Shown here piece by piece: positions 48,109 to 59,202 of a stretch of 64,000 nt of DNA. The DNA lies in assembly GCA_028023455.1 (NCBI GenBank), contig JAQFVV010000036.1:7497576-7561575 (forward strand), written 5' to 3'. The position numbers were made by a program, and so were the translations under genes. Under the pieces are notes generated by a model. That model made no database searches and was not told the DNA's origin. It saw nothing but the letters and a program-made list of their open reading frames with translations. The stretch is from Epiperipatus broadwayi. Taxonomy: Eukaryota; Onychophora; Udeonychophora; Euonychophora; Peripatidae. Numbering within the stretch: the first letter of the stretch is position 1; each line of letters opens with the position of its first letter.

Positions 48109-49146
48109 CTATTCTTTCCCTGGGTCAAGCGGTATATATGGCTTTAATTGGTGCACCTTGTAAGTGCCTTTAATTACTTCCCCTTCTCTTAAAAGGAAAG
48201 CATTTTTTCCACATTTCTTCTTAATTATATAAGGACCTTTATATAAAGGGAAAAATTTGTGGTACTCTTGGCGTGTGACATTACTACGCTTAGGAATTTT
48301 AAGCCACACTTGATCTCCTTCACAAAATCTATGATGAGGAATATGCCTTTCCCTAATTCTAATTTTGGCCATATGAGCTAACCTTGATCGAGCATGTTGC
48401 TAGTTACATTTTTGATCAATACAAACATCCTCATGTGATAAGGATTTGAAAATCTCTGGAAATGGTCTGCCATAGTGAAGACGCTTTGGCGTAAAACCTG
48501 TTGATTCATTAACTGATTGGTTAATGAAATCTGTTATCTTCTTGGTATTGTTGACCCAACCTCTATGATTTTCAGAAGTATAGGTGCGGAATAGTCGGTT
48601 TATCTCTTTCATTACATGCTCGCATGAGTTAGATTGGGGGTTTCTAACCGATGTGAGATGATGTGTTAGTCCTTGTCAAATCATCCAGGCTCTCCACTCC
48701 TTGGATGTGTATGCGGAACCACGGTCTGATAGCAAACTTTCAGGTTTACCTACTTCATGGAATTGTTTGTTTTGTAAAACCCGAATCGCATTTCTGGAAT
48801 CTGCTCGTGGTACCGGATATGCTTGAACATATTTAGAGAAAACATCGTAAGTAACTAACAGATACTGGAAGTGTCTAAATCTGGGCAAAGGACCGTAGTG
48901 ATCTATAGCCAATAATTCATTTGGCTTGGAAGCAACAATAGGAATAACTGCCCCTGCATACCATTTCGTAAGGTGTTTTGATTTTGCACATAAGGAACAA
49001 CCGCTTAATATGGTCAAAATTTGAGCATACATTCCAGGCCGGTAAAACCTATGTCTCACTGCCTCTTCTGTTTTTCTGGGTCCATAATGTCCAAGACTTT
49101 GATGAGTTGCATTTATAATTTGTTTCCTCATGCAGTGTTGTACCAC
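48109..49146 (-). pseudogene. Gypsy integrase with two in-frame stops
   Basis: One continuous reading frame apart from two stops (48676-48678 TGA and 48400-48402 TAG). The N-terminal HHCC zinc site is visible as HQSLGHYG and CSLCAKSK. The catalytic core has DHYGPLPRF (first Asp), LLSDRGSAYTS (second Asp) and SNSCEHVMKEINRL (Glu). The C-terminal domain includes GDQVWLKIPKR and YKGPYIIKKKCGKNAF, typical of Gypsy integrase tails (a GPY/F-like module). The enzyme inserts the cDNA into the host genome. With only two stops, decay is limited in this part. Confidence 0.9.
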
Positions 49147-49299
49147 GATTTTCCATGGATTGTCTTCTGTTTGTCTTAATATGTAATATTCCTTCCCTTA
49201 TTTGATACCGATGTATCCTTTTGACACTCAGTTTGGAAGCATTTTCTTCTCTTTTCCTTAACACCGCACGAATGATATTTCCATATTGGAGATCCCTTT

Positions 49300-49870
49300 C
49301 CTGCCAATATCTTATATTCTTTAAATCAGACTCAACGGATATCTCATTAGCTGTGACCATTACCTTAGCAGTTTGGTCTACAAGTTCCGGATTCTGAAAT
49401 GACATTGGTATGGGATTCCGGCTTAATATATCTGCCACTATATTTTCATGGCCTGGGCAATAAACTATACTATAGGTAAATTTTTGTAAAATGAGGCTCC
49501 ACCTTATGAGCCTTTCATTTGTAAGGAAACTTTTATTTAAGAATTCCAAACATTTGTGATCCATGACTATGATAACTTCAGATCCCAAGAGAAATTGCCG
49601 AAACTTTTGGCACGCCCAAACAATGGCAAGTGTTTCTTGTTCGGTCGTAGTATAATTATTCTCTGCTCCTTTTAATGTCCTACAAAAATATAAAACCTCA
49701 TGTTTTTCTTCCTCATCCACTTGAAACAGTACAGCTCCCAAACCTTTCTTACTGCTGTCAGTCTGGACATAGAATGGACGATTAAAGTTAGGATGAAGTA
49801 TCACAGTGTCAATAAATTTCCTTTTAATATTAGAGAATTGTTGCTCCAATTCCATTTTTGCCCCTTCCAT
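49300..49870 (-). pseudogene. Gypsy RNase H domain
   Basis: The frame 49870-49049 carries FYVQTDSSKKGLGAVLFQ (first Asp), TTTEQETLAIVWACQKFR (Glu), VIIVMDHKCLEFLN (Asp) and YCPGHENIVADILSRNP (last Asp), the complete set of RNase H landmarks in Ty3/Gypsy. It degrades the RNA of the RNA-DNA hybrid during reverse transcription. The N-terminal part overlaps the end of the RT frame in another phase, so one frameshift lies near 49830. Its C-terminal tail runs into the linker before integrase. Confidence 0.9.
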
Positions 49871-50660
49871 AGTAACTCTACCATGTTGGATGTTTCTTGA
49901 GCAAAACCAGGATAAAATTTGTGGTAGAAATTACATAAATCCAAGAAAGATCGAATATGTTTGCGAGTAGTTGGGCATGGAAAATCCTCTATTGCCTTGA
50001 TTTTATCTGGGTGTGCTTGTATTCCTTGCTCACCAATTAGATGGCCCAAGAAAACTATTTCACTGAGACCAAACAAACTCTTTTTTAAATTTATGGAAAT
50101 GTTCCCTTTAGCACACTCCTTAGAAAACATTTCTAAATATTTCAAATGTTCCAATGGATTCTTAGATGCAATCACGATGTCATCGACATATGAAACCAAA
50201 TGTTTTTGCAAGTCTTCTGACAAAACTTGGCTTAGACAACTCACAAGTCCGGCTCCACTATTTATAAGTCCGAATGGCACTCTTTTTTTGCCCATTATAA
50301 CGGAATGCTGTGTACTTACAGTCTCGGGGTCTAAAACCATTTGCCAATAACTAGCAGTAAGATCTACAGTAGAAAACAGGCATTTTCCCGCTAAATTTAC
50401 AAATAACTCTTGTGCTGAAGGAGGTATGTCACGTTCCGGAATGGTCATACTATTCAACTTCCGGACATCTAAGCACAATCGAAGAGTACCATTTTTTTTT
50501 TAACAACTACTAATGGATTATTATATGGAGAAGGGCTTCTCTCAATAATGTTCCATTCTACCATTTGATGGATTTGTTTTTCAACTTCCTCGTGGTACTG
50601 GAACGGAATTGGATAGGTTCGTGATTGTACATACGAATCTTCCTTAACACGAATCCGATG
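49801..50660 (-). pseudogene. Gypsy reverse transcriptase, frameshifted
   Basis: The open part (50478-49801) contains LFSTVDLTASYWQM (motif A Asp), RVPFGLINSGAGLVSCLSQV (motif B; F-G-L-x-N-x-x), HLVSYVDDIVIAS (motif C, YVDD) and FLGHLIGEQGIQAHPDKIKA (motif E and connection). Upstream, in another frame to about 50660, are the N-terminal fingers. The two parts are separated at a run of ten A residues on the coding strand (50492-50501) in a Lys-Lys-Lys-Asn block; one more A would restore the phase. Catalytic residues are intact. Confidence 0.9.
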
Positions 50661-50671
50661 TGTGTAACCTT

Positions 50672-51199
50672 TTATTTCTCCTGGGATAGTTGAAATATTT
50701 GTCTATTCTCCATCAAGATTTTTGCCAATTGATCTCGATCCTTAAGCTCGGTTAGAGTAGATCCTTCAACCTTTTCCATGATCAATGTAGTATCGACGGG
50801 TTGTGTTAAACATCCCACCTTCAACGCTGGAGGTTCATTTTCTGTTTTGAACTTTACAGGTTTGCCCTTTATCACACACATCCTCTCTGGAAAATTTATA
50901 ATACATTGTTGCTGGGTTAAGAAATCAGTTCGCAAAACTATTTCATGTATAAGTCCAGCAACAACCACAAATGAGTGTCCTATTAATTCTTCACATAACC
51001 TCACCTCTAACCAAACTTGGCGGTTTTTAGCGGTGACCCTTCCATTGATTAGCGTTAAGTGTATAGGGCACGTTGGAAGTTCCATTATATTTTTCTCTTG
51101 GCTACTGTACCTGATGAACCATGATTTTGAAATGAGAGATACTTGATTCCCGGAGTCTAGTAATGCAAGAATGTTATGGTTTCCTACACTAACATTCAC
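50672..51199 (-). pseudogene. Gypsy aspartic protease and linker to RT
   Basis: A 175-codon frame with ILALLDSGNQVSLISKSW, the D-S-G active site of retropepsins, and a downstream hydrophobic block EIVLRTDFL in the position of the I-L-G-x-D-F-L flap-side motif. The enzyme cuts the Gag-Pol polyprotein. The C-terminal 60 residues are the linker that leads into RT, and the frame closes just before the RT fingers continue in another phase. The protease itself has no stop. Confidence 0.88.
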
Positions 51200-51496
51200 A
51201 GTTGGATATAGGTTCTGAACTCCATTTATCTTTGATTGGTCCCTTTCATGAATGAGTGTAGTAATGGGGTTATTATTGTAAGTCTATTTGTTCCTTTTTT
51301 CTCTGGGGTGCCGCAGAAAGGAACGGCCTAACGGGACCCCTTGAAGTTTTCTGACATCTTTTCTTTTAACGCAGTTTGGTTTTGTTGAGTTCTTCGGTTA
51401 TAATTTCTACTTTCATTGTTCATCCTAATCATCTGGACCCTGGGCTCATCCACCCTTCGTGACTTCTACGGTGGTTCTGGGGTAAGGTGACCATAG

Positions 51497-53014
51497 TCAA
51501 TGGAGGTCAGGAATGTTCATTTGTTCCACATCTGTGATCTGACTTCCTAACATCATTTTCTGGAGCCATGGTGGCATGTTATGACAGATGGTTCTAATAA
51601 TTCGAGCATCGGAATAAGCAAATGCTGTTAAAGACCTAAATCTGGCAACTTGACGCACAAAAAACTGAGTATGAGTCTCTCTGGGGCTAGGCTTATATTT
51701 TTCTGTAGACAAGGTGTACAGAAGGCCATCCTGTTGCTCTTCATTTCAATAACTGAAGGAGAGCTGCTCTATAATCCCCAAAGGTCCGAGGCTTTTCTTG
51801 CAAGGAGTTCCACCAGTTTTTTGCTGTTCCCTTTAAATAATGGCTCGCAATGGTCCCTTTAAATAATGGCTACCTGTTTTTCATGACTGGCAGGATTAAA
51901 AAAAACAGCTCCTTAAGACTTCCCAAGTGCTCTTGTGGGCTGTCTCCGGGGTCTCCACGAAAATGTTGTATTTGTATAAATTTTGCCATGTTAGAATTTC
52001 CTCTCGTATTAAATGGGCAATTATTTACATCATGACTCCTCTCTGCAATAACTGGCTCACTACTCACCATCATATTCCCAAGTTCCATTTCCGGTTGTTT
52101 TCTAAAATCTCCCTGTGGCGGATATTTACGTTCTGGCTCTGGATGCATTGTCTTAACTGGATTGTTCACTTCACCTTGTTCTTCCAATATCCCTTTTGGT
52201 CCCAATTGGATCTGTTCCAATTCCTTGTGGAGACCTTCCACTGTGTCTTTAAGATCCAATTGTATTTCCATTTGGGTTTCTTGAAGTGTGTTCTTAATTT
52301 CATTTATCTCCTTTTCTGATGTCTCATAGTCATGTTTAGCTTTTTCACTCATCTCATAAAGTCGATTTTCAATCCCCCCTGAGCTACCTGAATATCTTTT
52401 AATTGTCCCTCGTGTTTTGTTACATCCTGTTGTGCTACTTTTAATATTGATTCAGAATGTTGAAATTGCTCATGAATCTGTTGATAATCCTCTTTTATTC
52501 CTTCTATAGCAAGTGTTTTTTTTTCATCAATTTGTTTAACCCATTCTTCCATCTTCTATTGTTTTTCAGCTTGCTTTTCTAATAGACCCTGCATCATCTT
52601 CTGGAATTCTTCAGCTTCTTTCTTCCATTCTTCAGCTTCTTTCTTTCGTTCTTCAGCTTCTTTCTTCCGGAATTTTTCAGCTTCTTTCTTCTGTTCTTCA
52701 GCTTCTTTCTTTCGTTCCTCAGCTTGTTGCTTTAATAGACTTTGCATCATCATAAATAATTGACGGTTATTGTCGATGACCTCTGGTCCCTTATTCATAT
52801 CTCCCAATAAAAGCTCTGGCTCCTTGAAAGTAATATCCGGGCTTAGAACATCCATTGAATTGGCATCCCCTAAAAAATCTTGTTCCAACTCCCCATTACT
52901 GCTTCCATTCTCATCTTCTAATTTGTTAATCTCTTCTGAATCTCCGTGTCCGTATTCTTCACTACTTATTTCATATTGTTTCATTTTACTGATATCGCTA
53001 ACTCTATGACTCAT
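51497..53014 (-). pseudogene. Gypsy Gag with repetitive coiled coil
   Basis: Fragments in order: 53014-52556 (152 codons, acidic N-terminus, then tandem KKEAEERKKEAEEWKKEAEE-type repeats), an in-frame TAG at about 52556, 52552-52349 continuing the helical region, a frameshift at 52352-52349, 52352-51870, and a matrix/capsid-like part with GTAKNWWNSLQ, a signature of Gypsy Gag (G-T/S-A-x-x-W-W), near 51810, then 51712-51497. Gag forms the particle; the coiled coil may mediate assembly (inference). A 27-base local duplication (GCCATTATTTAAAGGGA twice, 51828-51870) also lies in the gene. No zinc knuckle was recognised. Confidence 0.82.
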
Positions 53015-53991
53015 TCTTATTTGCTATGGGTTATTCGCCTATCTTTTTTCCTCAATCGCCTCTATACTACCATTTTCCACCATACCTACTACTTTCTTCA
53101 TGCCCTGCCTAACTTATATGATGCCTAACCACTTTATTATTTATGCCTACTCTTCTCACTACTTGAATCTGTCTATATCATTTAAGCTATATATTATAAA
53201 ATTATTAACTATTAATTCTATAACACAAAATATATTTAAAAATTACCGTGCCTTCACTTCTTTTGCCACTTTCCATCTGTTCTCTTTGCACCTGGAATTG
53301 ACTAAAAATCTTTATTAGTAAATTGATAATACAAAGTATAACAGAAAGCTAAAGCAAAGTATGATTTTCTCTCTTTTAAATCTTTGCTTGCGTTTGAATC
53401 TCACTCAATGTAATTTATGTTAACACATGAACTTACTGGTTGGCAAAATTTATAATTGTATAAATACAAGGCGCCATGCCAACACAGCAAGATTAATAAC
53501 TTATTACATAATATTTAGGTTATTCATGCTCACAGAGATGGATATCAAAATTTCCTCTTCCATTGATCCAATAATTCACAACTATTATACTACATAAATA
53601 TATATTTTATTTTCAATGCTGTTTTGAAATCATCAAGATATATCTTTATATTTATCTCTTTGCAATATTCTGCAACAGCTATCAATTTATTTCACAAATA
53701 AATTTTATGTATACATTTTATATTATAATCTAGCAAAATAAAGCTAAGAAATATTATGACAATATGCAAGTTATACAACATGGATTGATATAATTTAAGA
53801 TAAAACAATTTATTTCATGAATAGTTATTTTTTACTACAAACTAACAACGCATGACTAACCTAAGTTTGAATATAGGAACTTAACTCAATTATTTATCAT
53901 TTCCAAGAAGCGTGAGGCTATCATAAAAATGTCAAAATTAGTATTATTTCCAGTGGTTTGTATTTATCGATATCAATTTTTCACTTTCGCT
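53015..53991. other. Stretch upstream of the Gypsy gag, no genes seen
   Basis: It should include the 5' leader of the Gypsy element on the minus strand, but no LTR boundary or primer-binding site was identified. Pyrimidine-rich on the plus strand near 53030-53180. Confidence 0.4.
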
Positions 53992-54370
53992 AGTGTAAGA
54001 ATATGTAAACCATTAAAGCATTTTGCCAACTACATCTGGCTGCTTGGTGTTACATAAAAGGTCTTCACCTGCTTCGAGATTACTAATAATAAGAAACAAA
54101 CATTTAAAATATCAACTAGCAAGCAACCTTTCTTTTGCTAGCATGAGAACATGTAAACCATTTAAGCATTTTGCCAACTGCATCTGGCTGCTTGGAGTTA
54201 CATAAAGGGTCTTCACTTGCTTTGAGGTTACTCTAAGAATCAATGTCATTGAAGCGTAATGTCCACCACATCGGACCGCTTGACATACAATTCTCAATTT
54301 GAAGATCTTCATCTGCTTTGGGGCTACTAATAATAGGAAACGATCATTTACAATATCTGCTAGCAAGCAA
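53992..54370 (-). repeat. Tandem repeat, unit about 148 bp, two and a half copies
   Basis: CATTTTGCCAACTACATCTG (about 54018) recurs 148 bp later as CATTTTGCCAACTGCATCTG, with GGTCTTCACCTGCTT and CTAGCAAGCAACC elements repeated; a partial third unit ends with CTGCTAGCAAGCAA at 54357-54371. An 84-codon minus-strand frame runs through it, probably by chance. Not assigned to a family. Confidence 0.75.
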
Positions 54371-54927
54371 TACTTTTATATTAAAGTTTTTATCATAATA
54401 TCTATTGGATACTTCTAAATATCAAAACTGAGATATACACTACTTAATTTTGACAAAGAAAAAATTATTTCTTTCATCTATTCTACCCCTTGCTCCAATC
54501 TTCTCATCTTCTCTTATTACCTTTCTAACACTTTAATTTTCTTACTCCTTATTGTCACGAATGCGTATTAACAAATGTATAATGTATATCAATGAGAGTA
54601 TAAGATACACATATAATTAATTTCTATATGTATTAACTGTCTTATTACTAGTTAAATAATTATTTTGACTAACAATACTGTTTTATTCATATAGCTTATG
54701 GTATTTAACCAACAAAATTAATTAATGAATCAACTTTTAGATAATCTTGGAGACATTAAAATGTAAGCCACCAAAAACATAAGCACTTTACAAGGTATGG
54801 TATGTAATTAATATAGACCCCAATGATTGAGCCAACAACAAGATAAGCAGTCTACAGGGTGTGAGATTTAGTTAATCGAAGCCCCAAACATTTGTGTCAC
54901 CAAGCCCAAGAAAGAAAAAAAAAATCC
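54371..54927. other. AT-rich stretch without recognisable genes
   Basis: Two related lines near 54750-54790 and 54815-54900 (CCAACAAAA/CCAACAAC, GCACTTTACAAGGTATGGTA and GCAGTCTACAGGGTGTGAGA) suggest a short old duplication. Nothing else assignable. Confidence 0.4.
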
Positions 54928-55035
54928 TGTACCGGTCAGAATTGTATGTTCATTTAACAAGGTTTAGAATCTAAGCAAAAGTACTCCAAATCCACTCATG
55001 CCCGAGATACACAGGTCAGGAGCAATCATGAAGTC
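54928..55035. repeat. LTR-edge-like segment, copy 3
   Basis: Matches 43884-43995 from TGTACCGGTCAG to AGCAATCATGAA. It lies 66 bases from the end of the second Gypsy protease frame, where an RT gene would be expected, so an internal deletion probably joined protease to the LTR. Confidence 0.55.
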
Positions 55036-55100
55036 TGAGCCAATTATAACTTGATATCACATCAGGCATGATCAAGAATACATGTTCAATCTCTAGATTG

Positions 55101-55451
55101 TTAATTTAAAGTAATAAAAATTTGCGTATTGGACAACTTTACTTTCTTCCCATTGGCAAGGGTAACATGAAGGGATTTAAGTGGCAAAATAGGTAAAGAT
55201 TCATTAACTTGGATAATTTTCTGATACATGTGTTCAGATACCAATGAGGCCTGACTGCCTATGTCTATCAAGGCATTGATGATTAGCCCTGACATGGTAA
55301 TTCTAATCATAGGGCAATTATACAGAATAGGAGGTTCAATCAACTTTTCAGTCTCCCAGTGTTCAATGTCAAAATCAAGGTTATTCACTAGCCAATACAT
55401 AGCGTTCCCCAGATCTCTAAGAATAGGGCTCCGAAGTGAGGAATGTTTCAT
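55101..55451 (-). pseudogene. Aspartic protease of a second Gypsy element
   Basis: A 116-codon frame with NALIDIGSQASLVSEHMY, matching the retropepsin active site (D-T/S-G, here D-I-G) and the following hydrophobic strand; LHVTLANGKKV follows in the position of the flap. The Thr/Ser-to-Ile change would probably abolish activity. The frame stops at Asn and is not followed by RT, so the element is truncated. The sequence resembles the protease of the 48109-53014 element in layout (L-D-S-G-N-Q-V-S-L-I-S), suggesting related lineages. Confidence 0.7.
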
Positions 55452-55939
55452 TGAGATCCTTTCTAGTTTAATGCTCCAGCATTTTTGATACCAGTCACAC
55501 CCTTTTTAGGAGTGGTTTGCACTCCACTAGTGGATGGTTGACCACCATCATTATTCCTCCTTACAAGAGAACGAGGATAATAATAGGGCTTGCCCCTTAT
55601 TTGGGGCTTTGTTCTATATCTATTTTTGCTTCTAGCCAGCCTATCCAGGGAACGAAAGTGATCTACCTGGGTTGCTGATACTACTTACAGATGCAAGAGA
55701 TTCCCTATTAACTCGGGCCTTACTATCACTTATTTTATTACTAATTTCAATGGAATCTTAATACATCTACAACTTCCTCAATTTTTTGTCTATCTGACAC
55801 TATAGGGACCTGGTATGACAAGATAGGTTGTGATGTAATATCCAAACTATTTGCTGCTCGGATAAAAGGTAGGCAGTAAGGGACTTAAGTTTCACAGCCA
55901 GTTTCCAGAAGAATTGGGTTTAGCTACCTTTATAGTGAT

Positions 55940-57310
55940 TATATTTCTCTTGAGAAAATTTGTTACCTTAGGTTATCTTGCCTGTCTTCTCCCCAAAAGC
56001 TATTTAATAACAAGTACGTAAAATCTCCATAGGTACGGGCTTTATCAAACACGGATAGCCACCAATCTTTAGAGGATGAATGTAAATGGTTACTAGCAAT
56101 GGCAATCTTTGAAAGTGGACAGAGTAGAAACAACTCTTCCAAACTCTGCAAAAACTCATAGGGGTTTTCTAATTACTCCCCTTTAAAGGATTTAACAATT
56201 AGGAACTTAAGTGCCATAGAATCATGTGAATCTTTCTTACAAGTTGTCCTCCCTCTAACTGATCCTGCAAGTCTACTTTTCTATGCCCGACCTCCTCCAT
56301 AGATCCCAAAGAATACTGATCCACATGGCCATAGTACATTTCTTTATCCTCAGTGACACCGAACTCCCTAGCACTTAACTGTCTTACTTTCAACTTTGAA
56401 TTCTGTTTTTGACTTAAAAGTGTCTAGGATATATTTTTCCAACCTAGTCTGGTATTTTTTCCACTTACAACTTAACTCACCTCTAAGTTTATCTTCACTT
56501 CTACCTGAAAAGACTTGCCTATCTACCATATTCTTTACACCCTCCATCTGCTTTTAAATTCTGGTATCCTTCATTCACTACCATTGTTCATATGTCTTCA
56601 CCTCCTGTCTCTAGGTTATCTACTCTTTTAATGATCTGTCTATCTTGATCATTCATATCCTGATTAATTCCACATAGGTTTGTCTATTGTGTCTCTACTT
56701 GCAAACTCAAGTTCTTTATTTGGTTTTGACACTCATTAATCTGAACATCGATCTTTAATGTGTTATCGACACTCCTACTCTGGTGTTCTATTAAACTCTC
56801 TCTGACAATTCCTAACCTTTCTTTATACTATTCAAATTTCTGTTTGATTTCAATTGTACATTCACTAGTGTACTTGCTATCTAATGTTTGGTATTTTTGC
56901 CCTTTATCTCTGATCATCATCTCTGTTTTAGTAAAAATTTCCTGGATTTTTTCTTAAGCTGCAGCACTGAGTTTTCATTGTCTACTCTAATATGTTGCTG
57001 TTGATCCTTAACATTCCATTTTCATCATTTCCAGTTTATACGTTTGGCTTCTAACATCCTCCCTCATCTCTTTTATTTCTGACATTTGTTTAGCTGAACT
57101 ATCTTTTATTTCTAACATGTCTAATTTTATTTCTGACATTTGTTTAGCTGAACTATCTTTTATTTCTATCTTCCATTTCTGACATTTGTTTATCGAAGTT
57201 ATCATTTATTGCCTGAATCAACCATGAGTAGTCATCCATTCTCCCTAATGGGACTTTTCTGCCTTAATCTCTTCTCTATTGGTCAAATTCATGGTTTCAT
57301 TCCCTGAATC
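55940..57310 (-). pseudogene. Gag of a second Gypsy element with coiled-coil repeats
   Basis: Minus-strand fragments. 57205-57008: tandem KDSSAKQMSEIK units, encoded by an imperfect DNA repeat at 57070-57190, giving a helical N-terminal region. 56393-56199: linker. 56151-55963: HSSSKDWWLSVFDKARTYGD, the Gypsy Gag W-W signature. The layout of helical repeats followed by the W-W block matches the Gag of the 48109-53014 element, though the repeat sequences differ. Many stops interrupt the gene. A zinc knuckle was not recognised between 55500 and 55700. Confidence 0.7.
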
Positions 57311-58052
57311 AATATCAGGAGACAGCACAATCACATCTGGAGATGACACTTCTTGGGACCCGCCCAAATCCTCGCATATATTAAACTCTTCCCAAATCCT
57401 CGCATATATTAAACTCTTCCATTATATTCAATATTTTCACTTATTAATATTCACAAGACAGGTACACAAAAGTATGAATAAGAGCGAGAAAATTTCTATA
57501 TTTTATAATACGCAAACATTATGGTGAAGTAAATGGTAAACTGAAATTAAAAAAAAAAACTTTTAGTTTATGACAAACTATTAATTATTTTAAACTTTTA
57601 AATGGTAAAATAATTATTATCAGCAAGGTTTACCATTTCTGACACAATATTTCTTCATACATTACTCTAAGCCAAATGCTCGCTTCGAGACAGAAACAAA
57701 AAATATATCTCTTCAATAAACCATATATATAACTCACATAAGTCATTATATTTAAATAATGACTATTTACCGGCGTATTGCCACTTGCAATATGCACATC
57801 CGAGACATTCTAAATGTCAAGGAAATATCATAAATTAAATAAGCAAATAAATAAATAATAAACTGTCTATCTATCTATAGCATATTAATAGTAATAAATA
57901 AATAAAAAAGTCACTCTTCTTTAACTTAAAATGTTCACTTGCAAAGTTCTTTCTTTTTTAACACAAAGTTTCCTAAACGAAGCGAAGACAAAGCCGATAA
58001 TTCCAGACGAGTACGTGTTAACCATAAAAAAATAAAACATGAAACATGAAAA
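57311..58052. other. AT-rich stretch without recognisable genes
   Basis: A tandem pair CAAATCCTCGCATATATTAA (57366-57411, period 26) lies at the start. No coding region. It ends at the left target duplication of the second Merlin element. Confidence 0.5.
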
Positions 58053-58399
58053 CAAATTCCGGTAATCATCTGAAATCCGGGCACGGCCATCTGATGGCAT
58101 TGATGCTATACAAATTCAGTCAAATGTAACATTACCGTGCCACAATTTTTTTTTATATAACGTTTTTTTTTTTTTTTGGATGAAACAAATTTTTATTTTA
58201 TTTATAACATGATTTCGTTTTTATTAAATAAATTTTTATATTCATTTTTGTTTTTTGTTTAACCTGACCTTTTTTTTTTCAACAAATTTTGGTGATTTAA
58301 CTTTGTGAATATTTTTCTGATTTTAAATATTTGGACTGTTTCACGAAGAAAACACTTGTTTTAATGTCTCCGCCGAATAAATCTAATACAAGTATTTGA

Positions 58400-59070
58400 G
58401 ACTTGTTTCGACTTTTTTTCTAACTTTTTTTTTTTTGGTTGACTAAATTGTTTTTGTTGTTATTAAATCAAAAGTAACTTTTGTGGTTTTGGGGTGTTAT
58501 AAATTGTTTTGAAACCCCTACCCCCACCCTCGAATCAATTGTAACAAAAAGTCAATATTTTTTTTTAAAAACAACTTTTTTTCACTTTTTACTTTTATTG
58601 ATATTTGGTTTGAATTAGCCTTTTTTTTTGGCTTCTACAATAAAAAGCTTTTTGGGGGGATTTCATACTGTATTATTATTAACAAAAAGTAAACAAAAAT
58701 GGTAAATTATTTTAACAGCGCTGAAAAAAGATAATCAACTTTGGGAGTTGTTTCGAATATTTTTTTTTGGGTTGATATAATTGTTTTTCTTACTATTAAA
58801 TCAAAATTTACTTTTGTGTTTTTGGCGGTTAAAAAATTCGTTTTCAAACACCTGCCCCCAACATCGGATAAATATTTCTCACAAAAAGTCAATAATTTTT
58901 TCTTTTCAACTATTTTGCCCCAATTTTTAATTTTATTTATATTTTGTTAATTTTTTTTTTTTGCCTTCTACAATAAACTTCTTTTTTGGATGTTTAATAC
59001 TTTGTTATTATTAACAAAAAGTAAACAAAAATAGTAATTACTTTTAACAGCGCTGAAAAAAGATAATCAA
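58400..59070. repeat. 332-bp tandem duplication inside Merlin copy 2
   Basis: Two diverged units with shared landmarks GTTGTTTCGA or CTTGTTTCGA, TATTAAATCAAAA, TTATTATTAACAAAAAGTAA and AACAGCGCTGAAAAAAGATA (58714 and 59046). T runs and GC-rich islands such as CCCCTACCCCCACCC / CACCTGCCCCCA alternate. It is non-coding and lies downstream of the transposase stop. Confidence 0.8.
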
Positions 59071-59202
59071 AATACTTGTGTCAATTTCTAGTAAAATTTT
59101 AAAAAAAATCACAAACTTTGTAGTCTTTGAACTTATTTTTATTTATTGCTGTAATAACTTTAATTCAAATAAAATAAACAACATATGCAACTCTTGTTTG
59201 CT

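Larger units (their letters stand above)
48109..53014 (-). mobile_element. Ty3/Gypsy retrotransposon, degenerate, minus strand
   Basis: In transcriptional order (high to low coordinates): coiled-coil Gag (53014-51497), protease (51199-50672), RT (about 50660-49800), RNase H (49870-49300) and integrase (49146-48109). The PR-RT-RH-IN order defines Ty3/Gypsy. Several frameshifts and in-frame stops are present, while most catalytic residues are kept, so the damage is moderate. No paired LTRs or primer-binding site could be found at the two ends; the element may have lost them or they may be too diverged to see by eye. Confidence 0.92.

Noticed and set aside
52556-53014. Host coiled-coil protein gene
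   Set aside because: Downstream in-phase sequence leads into a Gypsy Gag W-W block, protease and RT on the same strand, so the coiled coil belongs to the retroelement.
47909-53991. Paired LTRs for the main Gypsy element
   Set aside because: I compared the two flanks by eye and found no convincing shared terminal block, so I did not annotate LTRs.
54112-54366. 84-codon minus-strand frame
   Set aside because: It is produced by the 148-bp tandem repeat and has no recognisable protein features.
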